From Pseudomonas sichuanensis (lineage in GTDB: Bacteria; Pseudomonadota; Gammaproteobacteria; Pseudomonadales; Pseudomonadaceae): a DNA stretch of 64,000 nt. The notes under the pieces are model-generated. The model was not told where the DNA came from and searched no databases. It saw nothing but the letters and a program-made list of their open reading frames with translations. This document shows, one piece after another, positions 1 through 8,454 of this stretch. The stretch covers positions 1 to 64,000 of the forward strand of contig NZ_QKVM01000003.1 of NCBI RefSeq assembly GCF_003231305.1. The letters are read 5' to 3'. Both the position numbers and the translations under genes were made by a program. How positions within the stretch are numbered: the first letter of the stretch is position 1; each line of letters starts with the position of its first letter.

Positions 1-32
1 CGAAGAGGGCGGCCCGCTCGAACCCTTCTTGA
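1..32 (+). CDS. possible 3' end of an upstream gene (partial)
   Basis: One frame reads KRAARSNPS and then stops with TGA at 30-32, just before a strong hairpin at 41-75. The layout of stop codon then hairpin suggests the tail of a gene that begins left of the window. In P. aeruginosa an MFS-type transporter gene adjoins pstS, but ten codons cannot establish identity here. The other two frames could equally be non-coding. Confidence 0.2.
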   Translation, partial: KRAARSNPS

Positions 33-40
33 AACATCTT

Positions 41-75
41 GAAAGGCCATCCCGGGCAACCGGTGATGGCCTTTC
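41..75. terminator. hairpin upstream of pstS
   Basis: GAAAGGCCATC (41-51) pairs perfectly with GATGGCCTTTC (65-75) around a 13-base loop. No T-tract follows on +, so this is either a weak or bidirectional terminator for the upstream gene or a structure next to the pstS promoter. Its right arm overlaps the first half-site of the pstS Pho box array. Confidence 0.5.
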
Positions 76-99
76 ATCCAATTGTCACATTGGAGTCAT
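71..99 (+). promoter_or_regulatory. Pho box array upstream of pstS
   Basis: Three 7-base half-sites are spaced exactly 11 bases apart: CTTTCAT (71-77), TTGTCAC (82-88) and GAGTCAT (93-99). This matches the known PhoB layout of 7-mer direct repeats with 4-base spacers (consensus CTGTCAT). The array ends 76 bases before the pstS ATG, so PhoB activation under phosphate limitation is expected. Confidence 0.75.
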
Positions 100-175
100 A
101 TCGTGTTCATGCGGCCTGCAGATACTTGGGCCCGTTCCATCTCACAACCCACGATATTCCTGCTAGGAGCAAGGC

Positions 176-1174
176 ATGAAACTGAAGCGTTTGATGGCGG
201 CCCTGACCTTTGCCGCCGCTGGCGTTGCCACCGCCAATGCGGTCGCCGCTGTCGACCCAGCCATCCCGACCTACACCAAGACCACCGGTGTATCGGGTAA
301 CCTCTCCAGCGTCGGTTCGGACACCCTCGCCAACCTGATGACTCTGTGGGCCGAGGCCTACAAGAAGGAATATCCGAACGTAAACATCCAGATCCAGGCC
401 GCCGGCTCCTCCACCGCGCCACCCGCGCTGACCGAAGGCACCGCCAACCTGGGCCCGATGAGCCGCAAGATGAAGGACGTCGAGCTGCAGGCCTTCGAGC
501 AGAAGTACGGCTACAAGCCAACCGCCATCCCGGTTGCCGTCGACGCCCTGGCCGTGTTCGTGCACAAGGACAACCCGATCAAGGGCCTGACCATGGCTCA
601 GGTCGACGCCATCTTCTCGTCCACCCGCCTGTGCGGCGGCAAGGCTGACGTGAAGACCTGGGGTGACATCGGTGTGACCGGCGACCTGGCCAACAAGCCA
701 ATCCAGCTGTTCGGCCGTAACTCGGTATCGGGCACCTACGGCTACTTCAAGGAAGAAGCCCTGTGCAAAGGCGACTTCAAGCCTAACGTCAACGAACAGC
801 CTGGCTCGGCTTCGGTCGTGCAGTCGATCAGCTCCTCGCTGAACGGCATCGGCTACTCGGGCATCGGCTACAAGACCGCCAGCGTGAAAACCGTGGCCCT
901 GGCCAAGAAGGAAGGCGGCGAGTTCATCGAAGACAACGAAGCCAACGCCCTGAACGGTTCGTACCCGCTGTCGCGCTTCCTCTACGTCTACGTCAACAAG
1001 GCCCCGAACAAGCCTCTGGCCCCGCTGGAAGCCGAGTTCGTCAAGCTGGTGCTGTCGCAGGCTGGCCAGCAGGTCGTGGTGAAGGATGGCTACATCCCGC
1101 TGCCGGCCAAAGTGGTCGACAAGACCCTGGCTGACCTGGGCCTGTCCCACGCCGGTAACGTCGCAAAGAAGTAA
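176..1174 (+). CDS. pstS: phosphate ABC transporter periplasmic binding protein PstS
   Basis: This is the periplasmic phosphate-binding protein of the high-affinity Pst importer; it delivers phosphate to PstC-PstA. The product is 332 residues, with a Sec signal peptide of about 25 residues (basic start, Ala/Val-rich core, likely cleavage after AVAA). It shows PstS-type phosphate-contact segments [10 protein letters not shown] near residue 42 and [11 protein letters not shown] further on. The ATG follows AGGAG at 165-169. It is first in the order pstS-pstC-pstA-pstB-phoU and has a Pho box array upstream. The 140-base gap to pstC contains a hairpin and a second Pho box, so pstS can be transcribed separately. 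Identity is supported by sequence and by gene order. Confidence 0.97.
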   Translation: MKLKRLMAALTFAAAGVATANAVAAVDPAIPTYTKTTGVSGNLSSVGSDTLANLMTLWAEAYKKEYPNVNIQIQAAGSSTAPPALTEGTANLGPMSRKMKDVELQAFEQKYGYKPTAIPVAVDALAVFVHKDNPIKGLTMAQVDAIFSSTRLCGGKADVKTWGDIGVTGDLANKPIQLFGRNSVSGTYGYFKEEALCKGDFKPNVNEQPGSASVVQSISSSLNGIGYSGIGYKTASVKTVALAKKEGGEFIEDNEANALNGSYPLSRFLYVYVNKAPNKPLAPLEAEFVKLVLSQAGQQVVVKDGYIPLPAKVVDKTLADLGLSHAGNVAKK

Positions 1175-1187
1175 GTAACTGAGGATG

Positions 1188-1210
1188 AGGCCGGTGCTGA
1201 TGCCCGGCCT
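1188..1210 (+). terminator. hairpin after pstS
   Basis: AGGCCGG (1188-1194) pairs with CCGGCCT (1204-1210) starting 13 bases after the pstS stop. There is no T-tract. Such hairpins often protect or partly terminate the abundant mRNA of a binding protein, and this one would uncouple pstS levels from pstCAB. Confidence 0.5.
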
Positions 1211-1263
1211 TGTCCACGAATCTCTCAGTCCGAAGCCAGGGTTCCTGCGCGGCGGGCTTTCTT

Positions 1264-1292
1264 GCGTCACTGCATTGTCATGTTTTTGTCAT
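1264..1292 (+). promoter_or_regulatory. Pho box array upstream of pstC
   Basis: Two identical half-sites TTGTCAT (1275-1281 and 1286-1292) sit 11 bases apart, with a weaker third, GCGTCAC (1264-1270), in the same phase. This is the best Pho box in the window. It lies about 20 bases from the pstC start, which implies a PhoB-controlled promoter for pstCAB-phoU separate from that of pstS. Confidence 0.8.
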
Positions 1293-1314
1293 ACGGGACC
1301 GCTAGGGTGTGCGC

Positions 1315-3603
1315 ATGAATGATCTGGCCAACTCCACCATGACCCAAAATTCCCCGCCGGTGCGCATTGATTTCAATACGCCCGAGCTGCAACGCAAGCG
1401 CCGCATGCGCGCCCTCAAGGACCGCCTGACCCGCTGGTACGTCCTGGTGGGCGGGCTGGCCGTGCTGGCTGCCATTACCCTGATCTTCTTCTACCTGGCC
1501 TATGTAGTGCTGCCGCTGTTCCAGGGTGCCACGCTGACCAGCAAGAAGGCGCTGGAGCCGACCTGGCTGCAGCAGGATGCCGGCAAGCCGCTGATGATCG
1601 CCCTCGAGGAACAGAACCTCGTGGGCATGCGCGTTTCCGACAAGGGCCAGGCCCTGCTCTTCGATACCAAGACCGGTAACGAACTCAAGCGCGTCGACCT
1701 GCCAGTGCCCGCCGGCACCCAGGTCAGCTCGATCAGCACCGATCAGCCGGGCAGCCCGCTGGTGGTGCTGGGCCTGTCCAACGGCCAGGCGCTGGTGTTC
1801 CACCACACCTACAAGATCACCTATCCGGACAACAAGAAGACCATCGAGGCGGGCATCGACTACCCCTATGGTCAGGACCTGTTCACCCTGGATGACCAGG
1901 GCCGCGCGCTGGAACACGTGAGCGTCAACGTCAATGGCGACACCCTGTTGCTGGCCGGCTCCACCGGCGCGCACCTGCAGGTGATCGAACTGTCGCGCAC
2001 CGAGAACATGATGACCGAGGAGGTCACTGTCGAGCAGAACCGCATCGAGCTGCCGCAGATGACCGAGGCGGTGAAGAACATCTTCATCGACCCGCGCCAG
2101 CAGTGGCTGTACGTGGTCAACGGCCGTGCCACCGCCGACGTCTTCAGCCTGCGCGAGAAGAGCCTCAACGGCCGCTACAAGCTGCTCGAGGACGGCAACG
2201 CCGAAATCACCGCCAGCGGTCAGCTGGTCGGCGGCATCTCGCTGATCTTCGGTGACTCCAAGGGCGGCCTGAGCCAGTGGTTCATGGCCCGCGACCCGGA
2301 TGGCGAGTCGCGCCTGAAACTGATCCGCAGCTTCCAGCTGGGCAGCGCGCCGATCGTGCAGATCGACGCCGAAGAGCGCCGCAAGGGCTTCATCGCCCTC
2401 GACAGCGCCGGCAAGCTGGGCGTGTTCCACAGCACCGCGCACCGTACCCTGCTGGTCGAGCCGGTCGCCGAAGGCGCGGGCATCCTGGCCCTGTCGCCAC
2501 GCGCCAACCGCATCATCATCGAAGAAGGCGGCAAGCTGCTGCCACTGAGCCTGCGCAACCCGCACCCGGAGATTTCCTTCAGCGCGCTGTGGGGCAAGGT
2601 CTGGTACGAGAACTACGACGAGCCTAAGTACGTCTGGCAGTCCACCGCTTCGAACACCGACTTCGAACCCAAGCTGAGCCTGTCGCCGCTGACCTTCGGT
2701 ACGCTCAAGGCCGCGTTCTACGCGATGATCCTGGCTGCCCCGCTGGCCATCGCCGCCGCCATCTACACCGCCTACTTCATGGCCCCGGGCATGCGCCGCA
2801 AGGTCAAGCCGGTGATCGAACTGATGGAAGCGATGCCGACGGTGATCCTCGGCTTCTTCGCCGGCCTGTTCCTCGCGCCGTACCTCGAAGGCCACCTGCC
2901 GGGCGTGTTCAGCCTGCTGCTGATCCTGCCGGTGGGCATCCTGGTCGCAGGTTTTGCCTGGAGCCGCCTGCCGGAGTCGATCCGCCTGCGTATCCCGGAT
3001 GGCTGGGAGGCAGCGATCCTGATCCCGGTGATCCTGGCGATCGGCTGGTTCGCGCTGTACATGAGCCCGTTCATGGAAAGCTGGTTCTTCGGTGGCGACA
3101 TGCGCCTGTGGATCAGCAACGACCTGGGGATCACCTACGACCAGCGCAACGCCCTGGTGGTCGGTATCGCCATGGGCTTTGCGGTCATCCCGAACATCTA
3201 CTCCATCGCCGAAGACGCCGTGTTCAGCGTGCCGCGCAGCCTCACCCTGGGCTCGCTGGCCCTGGGTGCCACGCCGTGGCAGACCCTGACCCGCGTGGTC
3301 ATCCTCACCGCCAGCCCGGGTATCTTCTCGGCGCTGATGATCGGCATGGGCCGAGCGGTGGGCGAGACCATGATCGTGCTCATGGCCACCGGCAACACCC
3401 CGGTGATGGAAATGAACCTGTTCGAGGGCATGCGCACCCTGGCCGCCAACGTGGCCGTGGAAATGCCGGAATCGGAAGTCGGTGGCAGCCACTATCGTGT
3501 GCTGTTCCTCGCCGCCCTCGTGCTGCTGATGTTCACGTTCATCATGAACACCTTGGCCGAGCTGATTCGCCAGCGCCTGCGCAAGAAATACTCGTCGCTT
3601 TGA
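1315..3603 (+). CDS. pstC: phosphate ABC transporter permease PstC (long form)
   Basis: This is an inner-membrane permease of the Pst importer. The ATG at 1315 is preferred because AGGG at 1304-1307 gives 7-base spacing; a GTG at 1309 is in frame but badly placed. The product is 762 residues, more than twice the roughly 320 of E. coli PstC. A transmembrane helix near residues 33-57 is followed by about 400 periplasmic-looking residues, then the usual permease core from about residue 462 with the cytoplasmic coupling motif around SLALGATPWQTLTRVV. The long N-terminal insert is seen in Pseudomonas-type PstC proteins; its role is not known to me. pstA starts 17 bases after the stop. Confidence 0.95.
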   Translation: MNDLANSTMTQNSPPVRIDFNTPELQRKRRMRALKDRLTRWYVLVGGLAVLAAITLIFFYLAYVVLPLFQGATLTSKKALEPTWLQQDAGKPLMIALEEQNLVGMRVSDKGQALLFDTKTGNELKRVDLPVPAGTQVSSISTDQPGSPLVVLGLSNGQALVFHHTYKITYPDNKKTIEAGIDYPYGQDLFTLDDQGRALEHVSVNVNGDTLLLAGSTGAHLQVIELSRTENMMTEEVTVEQNRIELPQMTEAVKNIFIDPRQQWLYVVNGRATADVFSLREKSLNGRYKLLEDGNAEITASGQLVGGISLIFGDSKGGLSQWFMARDPDGESRLKLIRSFQLGSAPIVQIDAEERRKGFIALDSAGKLGVFHSTAHRTLLVEPVAEGAGILALSPRANRIIIEEGGKLLPLSLRNPHPEISFSALWGKVWYENYDEPKYVWQSTASNTDFEPKLSLSPLTFGTLKAAFYAMILAAPLAIAAAIYTAYFMAPGMRRKVKPVIELMEAMPTVILGFFAGLFLAPYLEGHLPGVFSLLLILPVGILVAGFAWSRLPESIRLRIPDGWEAAILIPVILAIGWFALYMSPFMESWFFGGDMRLWISNDLGITYDQRNALVVGIAMGFAVIPNIYSIAEDAVFSVPRSLTLGSLALGATPWQTLTRVVILTASPGIFSALMIGMGRAVGETMIVLMATGNTPVMEMNLFEGMRTLAANVAVEMPESEVGGSHYRVLFLAALVLLMFTFIMNTLAELIRQRLRKKYSSL

Positions 3604-3620
3604 TAGAAAGGTAGAGATCC

Positions 3621-5291
3621 GTGAAAAAGGATTCCCTCAAAGGCTGGTTCAAGAGCGGCGCCCCCGGCGTCTGGATCAGCGGTGGCGCGGTGGCGATGGC
3701 GGTCATCATGACCGTCGGCCTGCTGGCCGTGATCGCCGTGCGTGGTTTGGGCCACTTCTGGCCGGCCGACCTGGTCCAGGCCACCTACAAGGTGCCTGGC
3801 CAGGCCGACCACGTGATCATCGGTGAAGTGGTACAGAAGGAAGAAGTACCGCGCGAACGCCTCAAGGGTGCCGGCCTGCCGGTGCCCGACCAGGGCCCGG
3901 AGTTCATGACCCGCGAGCTGATCAAGATCGGTAACCGCGACCTCAACGGCAGCGACTTCACCTGGGTGGTCGGCGAGTGGCTGGTGGATCAGCGCAAGCC
4001 TGCCGATCTGATCGCCCTGGAGCGCCGCGAGTGGGGCAACTTCTACGGCTACCTGGTCAGCGTCAAGGAAGACGGGCGGGTGGTCGCCCAGGGCCCTGAG
4101 GCCTGGAACGAGCTGCAGGCCCGCCTCAAGCGCGCCAGCGAACTCAACGACCAGTTGGTGAAGCTCGAGAAGAAAGACATCGGCGCCATCAACCATGGGC
4201 TGGAGCGTCTGCGCCTGCATGGCCGCAAGTTGGAACTGGACGGCAAGCTCGATGCCGCCGCCCAGGCCGACATGGAGGCCGAGCGCGCCGAGCTGAACAA
4301 CCGCTACAAGGCCATCGAAGAGCGCCTGAGCGGCCTGCACCAGGCCTTCGCCCGCGACAGCCTGGTGGCCCGCGACGGCAACGGCCGCGAAGTGGAGATC
4401 AACCTGAGCAAGGTGGTCCACGCGATCCAGCCGAACGCCATGTCCGGCCTGACCAAGATGGGCGCCTACTTTGCCAAGGTGTGGGAGTTCCTCAGCGATG
4501 ACCCGCGTGAGGCCAACACTGAAGGTGGTATCTTCCCGGCCATCTTCGGCACCGTGATGATGACCCTGATCATGGCCGTGATCGTCACCCCGTTCGGCGT
4601 TCTGGCTGCAGTCTACCTGCGCGAATACGCCAAGCAGGGCCCGGTGACCCGCTTGATCCGCATCGCTGTGAACAACCTCGCCGGTGTACCGGCGATCGTC
4701 TACGGCGTGTTCGGCCTGGGCTTCTTCGTCTATGTGCTGGGCGGCTCGATCGACCGCCTGTTCTTCCCCGAGTCGCTGCCGGCGCCTACCCTGGGTACGC
4801 CCGGCCTGCTGTGGGCTTCGCTGACCCTGGCGCTGCTGGCGGTGCCGGTGGTGATCGTGGCCACCGAGGAAGGCCTGGCGCGCATTCCACGCACCGTGCG
4901 TGAGGGCTCGCTGGCCCTGGGTGCGACCAAGGCCGAGACCCTGTGGAAGATCGTCCTGCCGATGGCCAGCCCGGCCATGATGACCGGCATGATCCTCGCC
5001 GTGGCCCGTGCCGCCGGTGAAGTGGCCCCGCTGATGCTGGTGGGTGTGGTGAAGCTGGCGCCCTCGCTGCCGGTGGACGGCAACTACCCGTACCTGCACC
5101 TGGACCAGAAGATCATGCACCTGGGCTTCCACATCTACGACGTCGGCTTCCAGAGCCCCAACGTCGAGGCCGCGCGGCCGCTGGTGTATGCCACCGCGTT
5201 GCTGCTGGTGCTGGTGATCGCCACCCTCAACCTCTCGGCGGTGTGGATGCGTAACCACCTGCGCGAGAAGTACAAGGCCCTCGACAGCTGA
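3621..5291 (+). CDS. pstA: phosphate ABC transporter permease PstA (long form)
   Basis: This is the second permease subunit, pairing with PstC. It starts at GTG (MKKDSLKGWF); no in-frame ATG fits better. The product is 556 residues against about 296 in E. coli. A membrane helix near residues 17-42 is followed by about 250 extra residues including a Lys/Glu/Leu-rich segment likely to form a coiled coil (about residues 160-245). The permease core starts near residue 305, with the coupling motif around EGSLALGATKAETLWKI. Both permeases carrying large inserts suggests the inserts interact; that is inference. Confidence 0.95.
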   Translation: MKKDSLKGWFKSGAPGVWISGGAVAMAVIMTVGLLAVIAVRGLGHFWPADLVQATYKVPGQADHVIIGEVVQKEEVPRERLKGAGLPVPDQGPEFMTRELIKIGNRDLNGSDFTWVVGEWLVDQRKPADLIALERREWGNFYGYLVSVKEDGRVVAQGPEAWNELQARLKRASELNDQLVKLEKKDIGAINHGLERLRLHGRKLELDGKLDAAAQADMEAERAELNNRYKAIEERLSGLHQAFARDSLVARDGNGREVEINLSKVVHAIQPNAMSGLTKMGAYFAKVWEFLSDDPREANTEGGIFPAIFGTVMMTLIMAVIVTPFGVLAAVYLREYAKQGPVTRLIRIAVNNLAGVPAIVYGVFGLGFFVYVLGGSIDRLFFPESLPAPTLGTPGLLWASLTLALLAVPVVIVATEEGLARIPRTVREGSLALGATKAETLWKIVLPMASPAMMTGMILAVARAAGEVAPLMLVGVVKLAPSLPVDGNYPYLHLDQKIMHLGFHIYDVGFQSPNVEAARPLVYATALLLVLVIATLNLSAVWMRNHLREKYKALDS

Positions 5292-5307
5292 TCCTGATTG
5301 CAAGCGC

Positions 5308-5328
5308 GCCGCCCGCAGCCCGGGCGGC
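5308..5328 (+). other. intergenic hairpin between pstA and pstB
   Basis: GCCGCCC (5308-5314) pairs with GGGCGGC (5322-5328) in the 72-base pstA-pstB gap. No T-tract follows, so processing or stabilisation of the pstB-phoU part of the message is more likely than full termination. Confidence 0.45.
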
Positions 5329-5363
5329 CCTTTGAAACGAATTGATAGCGTATGGAGTTGACC

Positions 5364-6197
5364 ATGCAGCATGAATCCCACGCCCACGGCATCGACATGT
5401 CGGCCCTGGGCCGCGACAAGCAGAGCCTGCGCCTGGCTGAAGAGACCGTGGCCATCGAAGTGCCCGGCCTGTCCCTGTTCTACGGCGACAAGCAGGCGCT
5501 GTTCGACGTCAGCATGAATATCCCCAAGCAGCGCGTGACCGCCTTCATCGGCCCGTCCGGCTGTGGCAAGTCGACCCTGCTGCGCACCTTCAACCGCATG
5601 AACGACCTGGTTGACGGCTGCCGCGTCGAAGGCGCCATCAACCTGTACGGCAATAACATCTACCGCAAGGGCGAGGACGTGGCCGAGCTGCGCCGCCGCG
5701 TGGGCATGGTGTTCCAGAAGCCCAACCCGTTCCCCAAGACCATCTACGAGAACGTGGTCTACGGCCTGCGCATCCAGGGCATCAACAAGAAGCGCACCCT
5801 CGACGAAGCCGTGGAGTGGGCGCTGAAGGGCGCGGCCCTGTGGGATGAGGTCAAGGACCGCCTGCACGAATCGGCGCTGGGCCTGTCCGGTGGCCAGCAG
5901 CAGCGTCTGGTGATTGCCCGTACCATCGCCGTCGAGCCGGAAGTGCTGCTGCTCGACGAGCCGTGCTCGGCACTGGACCCGATCTCGACGCTGAAAGTCG
6001 AAGAGCTGATCTACGAACTGAAATCCAAGTACACCATCGTCATCGTTACCCACAACATGCAGCAAGCGGCCCGTGTTTCGGACTACACCGCGTTCATGTA
6101 CATGGGCAAACTGGTGGAATTCGGTGATACCGACACCCTGTTCACCAACCCGGCGAAGAAGCAGACCGAAGACTACATCACCGGTCGCTACGGCTAA
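5364..6197 (+). CDS. pstB: phosphate ABC transporter ATPase PstB
   Basis: This cytoplasmic ATPase powers phosphate import. The product is 277 residues from ATG 5364, chosen because GGAG lies 6 bases upstream; an in-frame ATG at 5352 overlaps that ribosome site. All ABC motifs are visible: Walker [10 protein letters not shown] (63-71), signature LSGGQQQ (174-180), Walker B LLLDEP (195-200) and the switch VTHN near 228. It ends [10 protein letters not shown], typical of PstB. phoU follows after 171 bases that hold a REP element. Confidence 0.97.
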   Translation: MQHESHAHGIDMSALGRDKQSLRLAEETVAIEVPGLSLFYGDKQALFDVSMNIPKQRVTAFIGPSGCGKSTLLRTFNRMNDLVDGCRVEGAINLYGNNIYRKGEDVAELRRRVGMVFQKPNPFPKTIYENVVYGLRIQGINKKRTLDEAVEWALKGAALWDEVKDRLHESALGLSGGQQQRLVIARTIAVEPEVLLLDEPCSALDPISTLKVEELIYELKSKYTIVIVTHNMQQAARVSDYTAFMYMGKLVEFGDTDTLFTNPAKKQTEDYITGRYG

Positions 6198-6226
6198 CCA
6201 CTGCTCTTGAGGAGCATTGGGGCCTC

Positions 6227-6300
6227 TGTGGGAGCGGGGTTACCCGCGAACACCGGCGAAGCCGGTGCCATGCACCGCAGTGCCTGCTTCGCGGGTACAG
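6227..6300. repeat. REP element with degenerate partner (pstB-phoU)
   Basis: TGTGGGAGCGGGGTTACCCG starts at 6227. A partial inverted partner, TTCGCGGGTA, lies at 6288-6297. An unrelated small hairpin (CACCGGC/GCCGGTG) fills the middle. Confidence 0.7.
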
Positions 6301-6368
6301 GTGAGGCCGGAAAGCCAGGGAACGACACGAACGACTTGAAGCTTGCAGCTGCTTCGCGGAGCGAAACG

Positions 6369-7139
6369 ATGATCAACAAAGAAAGCCTTACCCACCACAT
6401 TTCCCAGCAGTTCAACGCCGAACTCGAGGAGGTGCGCAGCCACCTCCTGGCGATGGGCGGGCTGGTCGAGAAGCAGGTCAACGACGCCGTCACCGCGCTG
6501 ATCGAGGCCGACTCGGGCCTGGCCCAGCAAGTGCGTGAAGTCGACGAACAGATCAACCAGATGGAGCGCAACATCGACGAGGAGTGCGTGCGCATCCTCG
6601 CCCGTCGCCAGCCGGCGGCCTCCGACCTGCGTCTGATCATCAGCATTTCCAAGTCGGTGATCGACCTGGAGCGCATCGGTGACGAATCCACCAAGATCGC
6701 CCGACGCGCCATCCAGCTGTGCGAGGAAGGCGTGTCGCCACGGGGTTATGTCGAGGTGCGCCACATCGGCGACCAGGTGCGCAACATGGTGCGTGACGCA
6801 CTGGATGCCTTCGCCCGTTTCGACGCTGACCTGGCGCTGTCGGTGGCCCAGTACGACAAGACCATCGACCGCGAGTACAAGACCGCGCTGCGCGAACTGG
6901 TCACCTACATGATGGAAGATCCGCGTTCGATCACGCGCGTGCTCAGCGTGATCTGGGCCCTGCGCTCGCTGGAGCGGATCGGCGACCACGCGCGCAACAT
7001 TTCGGAACTGGTGATCTACCTGGTACGCGGTACCGACGTGCGCCACATGGGCCTCAAGCGCATGAAGGCGGAAGTCCAGGGCGAGGCCTTCGAAGAGGGC
7101 GAAATCGCTAATGTTCCGGCTGAACCGGACGATAAATAG
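6369..7139 (+). CDS. phoU: phosphate signalling regulator PhoU
   Basis: PhoU links the Pst transporter to the PhoR kinase and keeps the Pho regulon off when phosphate is ample. The product is 256 residues from ATG 6369, 7 bases after GGAG (6358-6361); longer in-frame readings run into the REP element. Two tandem three-helix PhoU domains are recognisable, each with the metal-binding type pattern (LERIGDESTKIA near residue 100 and LERIGDHARNI near 205). It is the last gene of the pst group and is followed by an intrinsic terminator at 7159. Confidence 0.96.
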   Translation: MINKESLTHHISQQFNAELEEVRSHLLAMGGLVEKQVNDAVTALIEADSGLAQQVREVDEQINQMERNIDEECVRILARRQPAASDLRLIISISKSVIDLERIGDESTKIARRAIQLCEEGVSPRGYVEVRHIGDQVRNMVRDALDAFARFDADLALSVAQYDKTIDREYKTALRELVTYMMEDPRSITRVLSVIWALRSLERIGDHARNISELVIYLVRGTDVRHMGLKRMKAEVQGEAFEEGEIANVPAEPDDK

Positions 7140-7158
7140 AATTGCTCCCGAGCAACAG

Positions 7159-7186
7159 CGCCCGGCATCCGCCGGGCGTTTTCGTT
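7159..7186 (+). terminator. intrinsic terminator after phoU
   Basis: CGCCCGGC (7159-7166) pairs with GCCGGGCG (7171-7178) around ATCC, followed by TTTTCGTTT. It closes the pstCAB-phoU unit. Confidence 0.9.
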
Positions 7187-7303
7187 TGCGGTCGAGCACC
7201 CTGCAGGCAGCCGCGAACGTGAAGAGAAGTCCCGGCGTGACCCGTGTTTTGGCAAATGGCCATCAGTCGGCGGTATGCTAGTCGGGATTCAAGAGGAGTA
7301 TCG

Positions 7304-8221
7304 ATGAGTAAAGTCAATGTGCTGGTCGTGGACGATGCCCCGTTCATCCGCGATCTGGTAAAGAAGTGCCTGCGCAATGCCTTCCCGGGCATGGTGATCG
7401 AAGATGCGGTCAATGGCCGCAAAGCCATGGCCATGCTCAGCAAGGAGCGTTTCGACCTGGTCCTGTGCGACTGGGAGATGCCGGAGATGTCCGGCCTCGA
7501 ACTGCTGAGCTGGTGCCGCCAGCAGGAAGAAATGAAGACCATGCAGTTCATCATGGTGACCAGCCGTGGTGACAAGGAGAACGTGATCCAGGCCATCCAG
7601 GCCGGCGTCTCCGATTTCGTCGGCAAGCCGTTCACCAACGAACAGCTGCTGACCAAGGTGAAAAAGTCGCTGACCAAGATCGGCAAACTCGACAGCCTGA
7701 TGGCGAGTGGGCCGGCGCGGGTCAACTCGGCGTTTGCCAACGATTCGCTCAGCGCCCTGACCGGGGGCCGCCCGGAAGCCGCCAAGGTAGCCGCCCCTGC
7801 CGCCCCTGCCGCGCCGGCAGCAACGGCCGCCAAGCCGTTGATCAATGCGCCTGCGCCGAAAGCTGGTGCAACTGCAGCACCGACCGGCCGTGGGCAGGGT
7901 CAGCTGCGCCTGGCCAGCGGTCCGCAACCTTGCGTGATCAAGGCCCTGAGCCTGAAGGAAGCCTTGCTGGTGGTGCGCCGCAGCGCCAACTTGCCGCAGG
8001 TGCTCGAAGGCGCGGTGCTCGACCTTGAGCAAGGCGAGAACGCCGAAGTGGCGCGGCTGAACGGCTACCTGCACGCCGTTTCGGCGCTGGAACCAAAGCC
8101 GGACAGCGACTGGCTGCAATTGAACTTCAAGTTCGTCGATCAGGATGCGCAGAAGCTCGATTACCTGTCGCGGCTGATTGCCCGTGGTACTGCGCAGAAG
8201 CACTTCACGCCCGGCGCCTGA
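7304..8221 (+). CDS. response regulator with REC domain and unassigned C-terminal domain
   Basis: The product is 305 residues; ATG 7304 follows AGAGGAG. Residues 1-125 form a CheY-like receiver with the acidic pair D10-D11, the phosphorylation site D56 (LCDWEMPEMSG) and the late Lys in VGKPF. An Ala/Pro linker (about 165-205) leads to a C-terminal domain of about 100 residues with no helix-turn-helix, GGDEF or EAL motif. Its last part (WLQLNFKFVD then LSRLIARG) loosely recalls the end of PilZ domains, but the RxxxR and DxSxxG motifs are not clear. No kinase gene is adjacent. A signalling role by protein contact or ligand binding is inferred. Confidence 0.85.
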   Translation: MSKVNVLVVDDAPFIRDLVKKCLRNAFPGMVIEDAVNGRKAMAMLSKERFDLVLCDWEMPEMSGLELLSWCRQQEEMKTMQFIMVTSRGDKENVIQAIQAGVSDFVGKPFTNEQLLTKVKKSLTKIGKLDSLMASGPARVNSAFANDSLSALTGGRPEAAKVAAPAAPAAPAATAAKPLINAPAPKAGATAAPTGRGQGQLRLASGPQPCVIKALSLKEALLVVRRSANLPQVLEGAVLDLEQGENAEVARLNGYLHAVSALEPKPDSDWLQLNFKFVDQDAQKLDYLSRLIARGTAQKHFTPGA

Positions 8222-8239
8222 CCTGCCGACGACAAGGCC

Positions 8240-8358
8240 CCTGTAGGAGCGGCCTTGTGCCGCGAAAGGGCTGCGCAGCGGGCCCAGATTTTAACCAATG
8301 GCAAAGATCGCTGGGGCCGCTTTGCGGCCCTTTCGCGGCACAAGGCCGCTCCTACAGG
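8240..8358. repeat. REP pair, GTAGGAGCGGCC type
   Basis: Inverted copies lie at 8241-8270 and 8328-8358, with arms reading GTAGGAGCGGCCTTGTGCCG and its complement, about 57 bases apart. This is a different sequence family from the GGGAGCGGGCTTG copies. It occupies most of the 233-base gap before the M23 peptidase gene. Confidence 0.85.
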
Positions 8359-8454
8359 TCGGTGTGACCTCATGTCTTCCGACCAGCTGTAGCAACTCGT
8401 CTTGAAATCGGCTGCTAGGCTTCGACAGAACTCAACTGTCAAAAAGCCACTATC

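Noticed and set aside
1267..3492. 741-codon open frame opposite pstC
   Set aside because: Same composition bias, no recognisable domain, fully antisense to pstC.
3492..6065. 857-codon open frame on the minus strand opposite pstA-pstB
   Set aside because: It is rich in His, Gln, Arg and Ala and antisense to two certain genes; long antisense frames are common in high-GC coding sequence.
6207..6368. 54-residue N-terminal extension of PhoU
   Set aside because: It translates a REP element; the internal ATG has a good ribosome site and the usual PhoU start.
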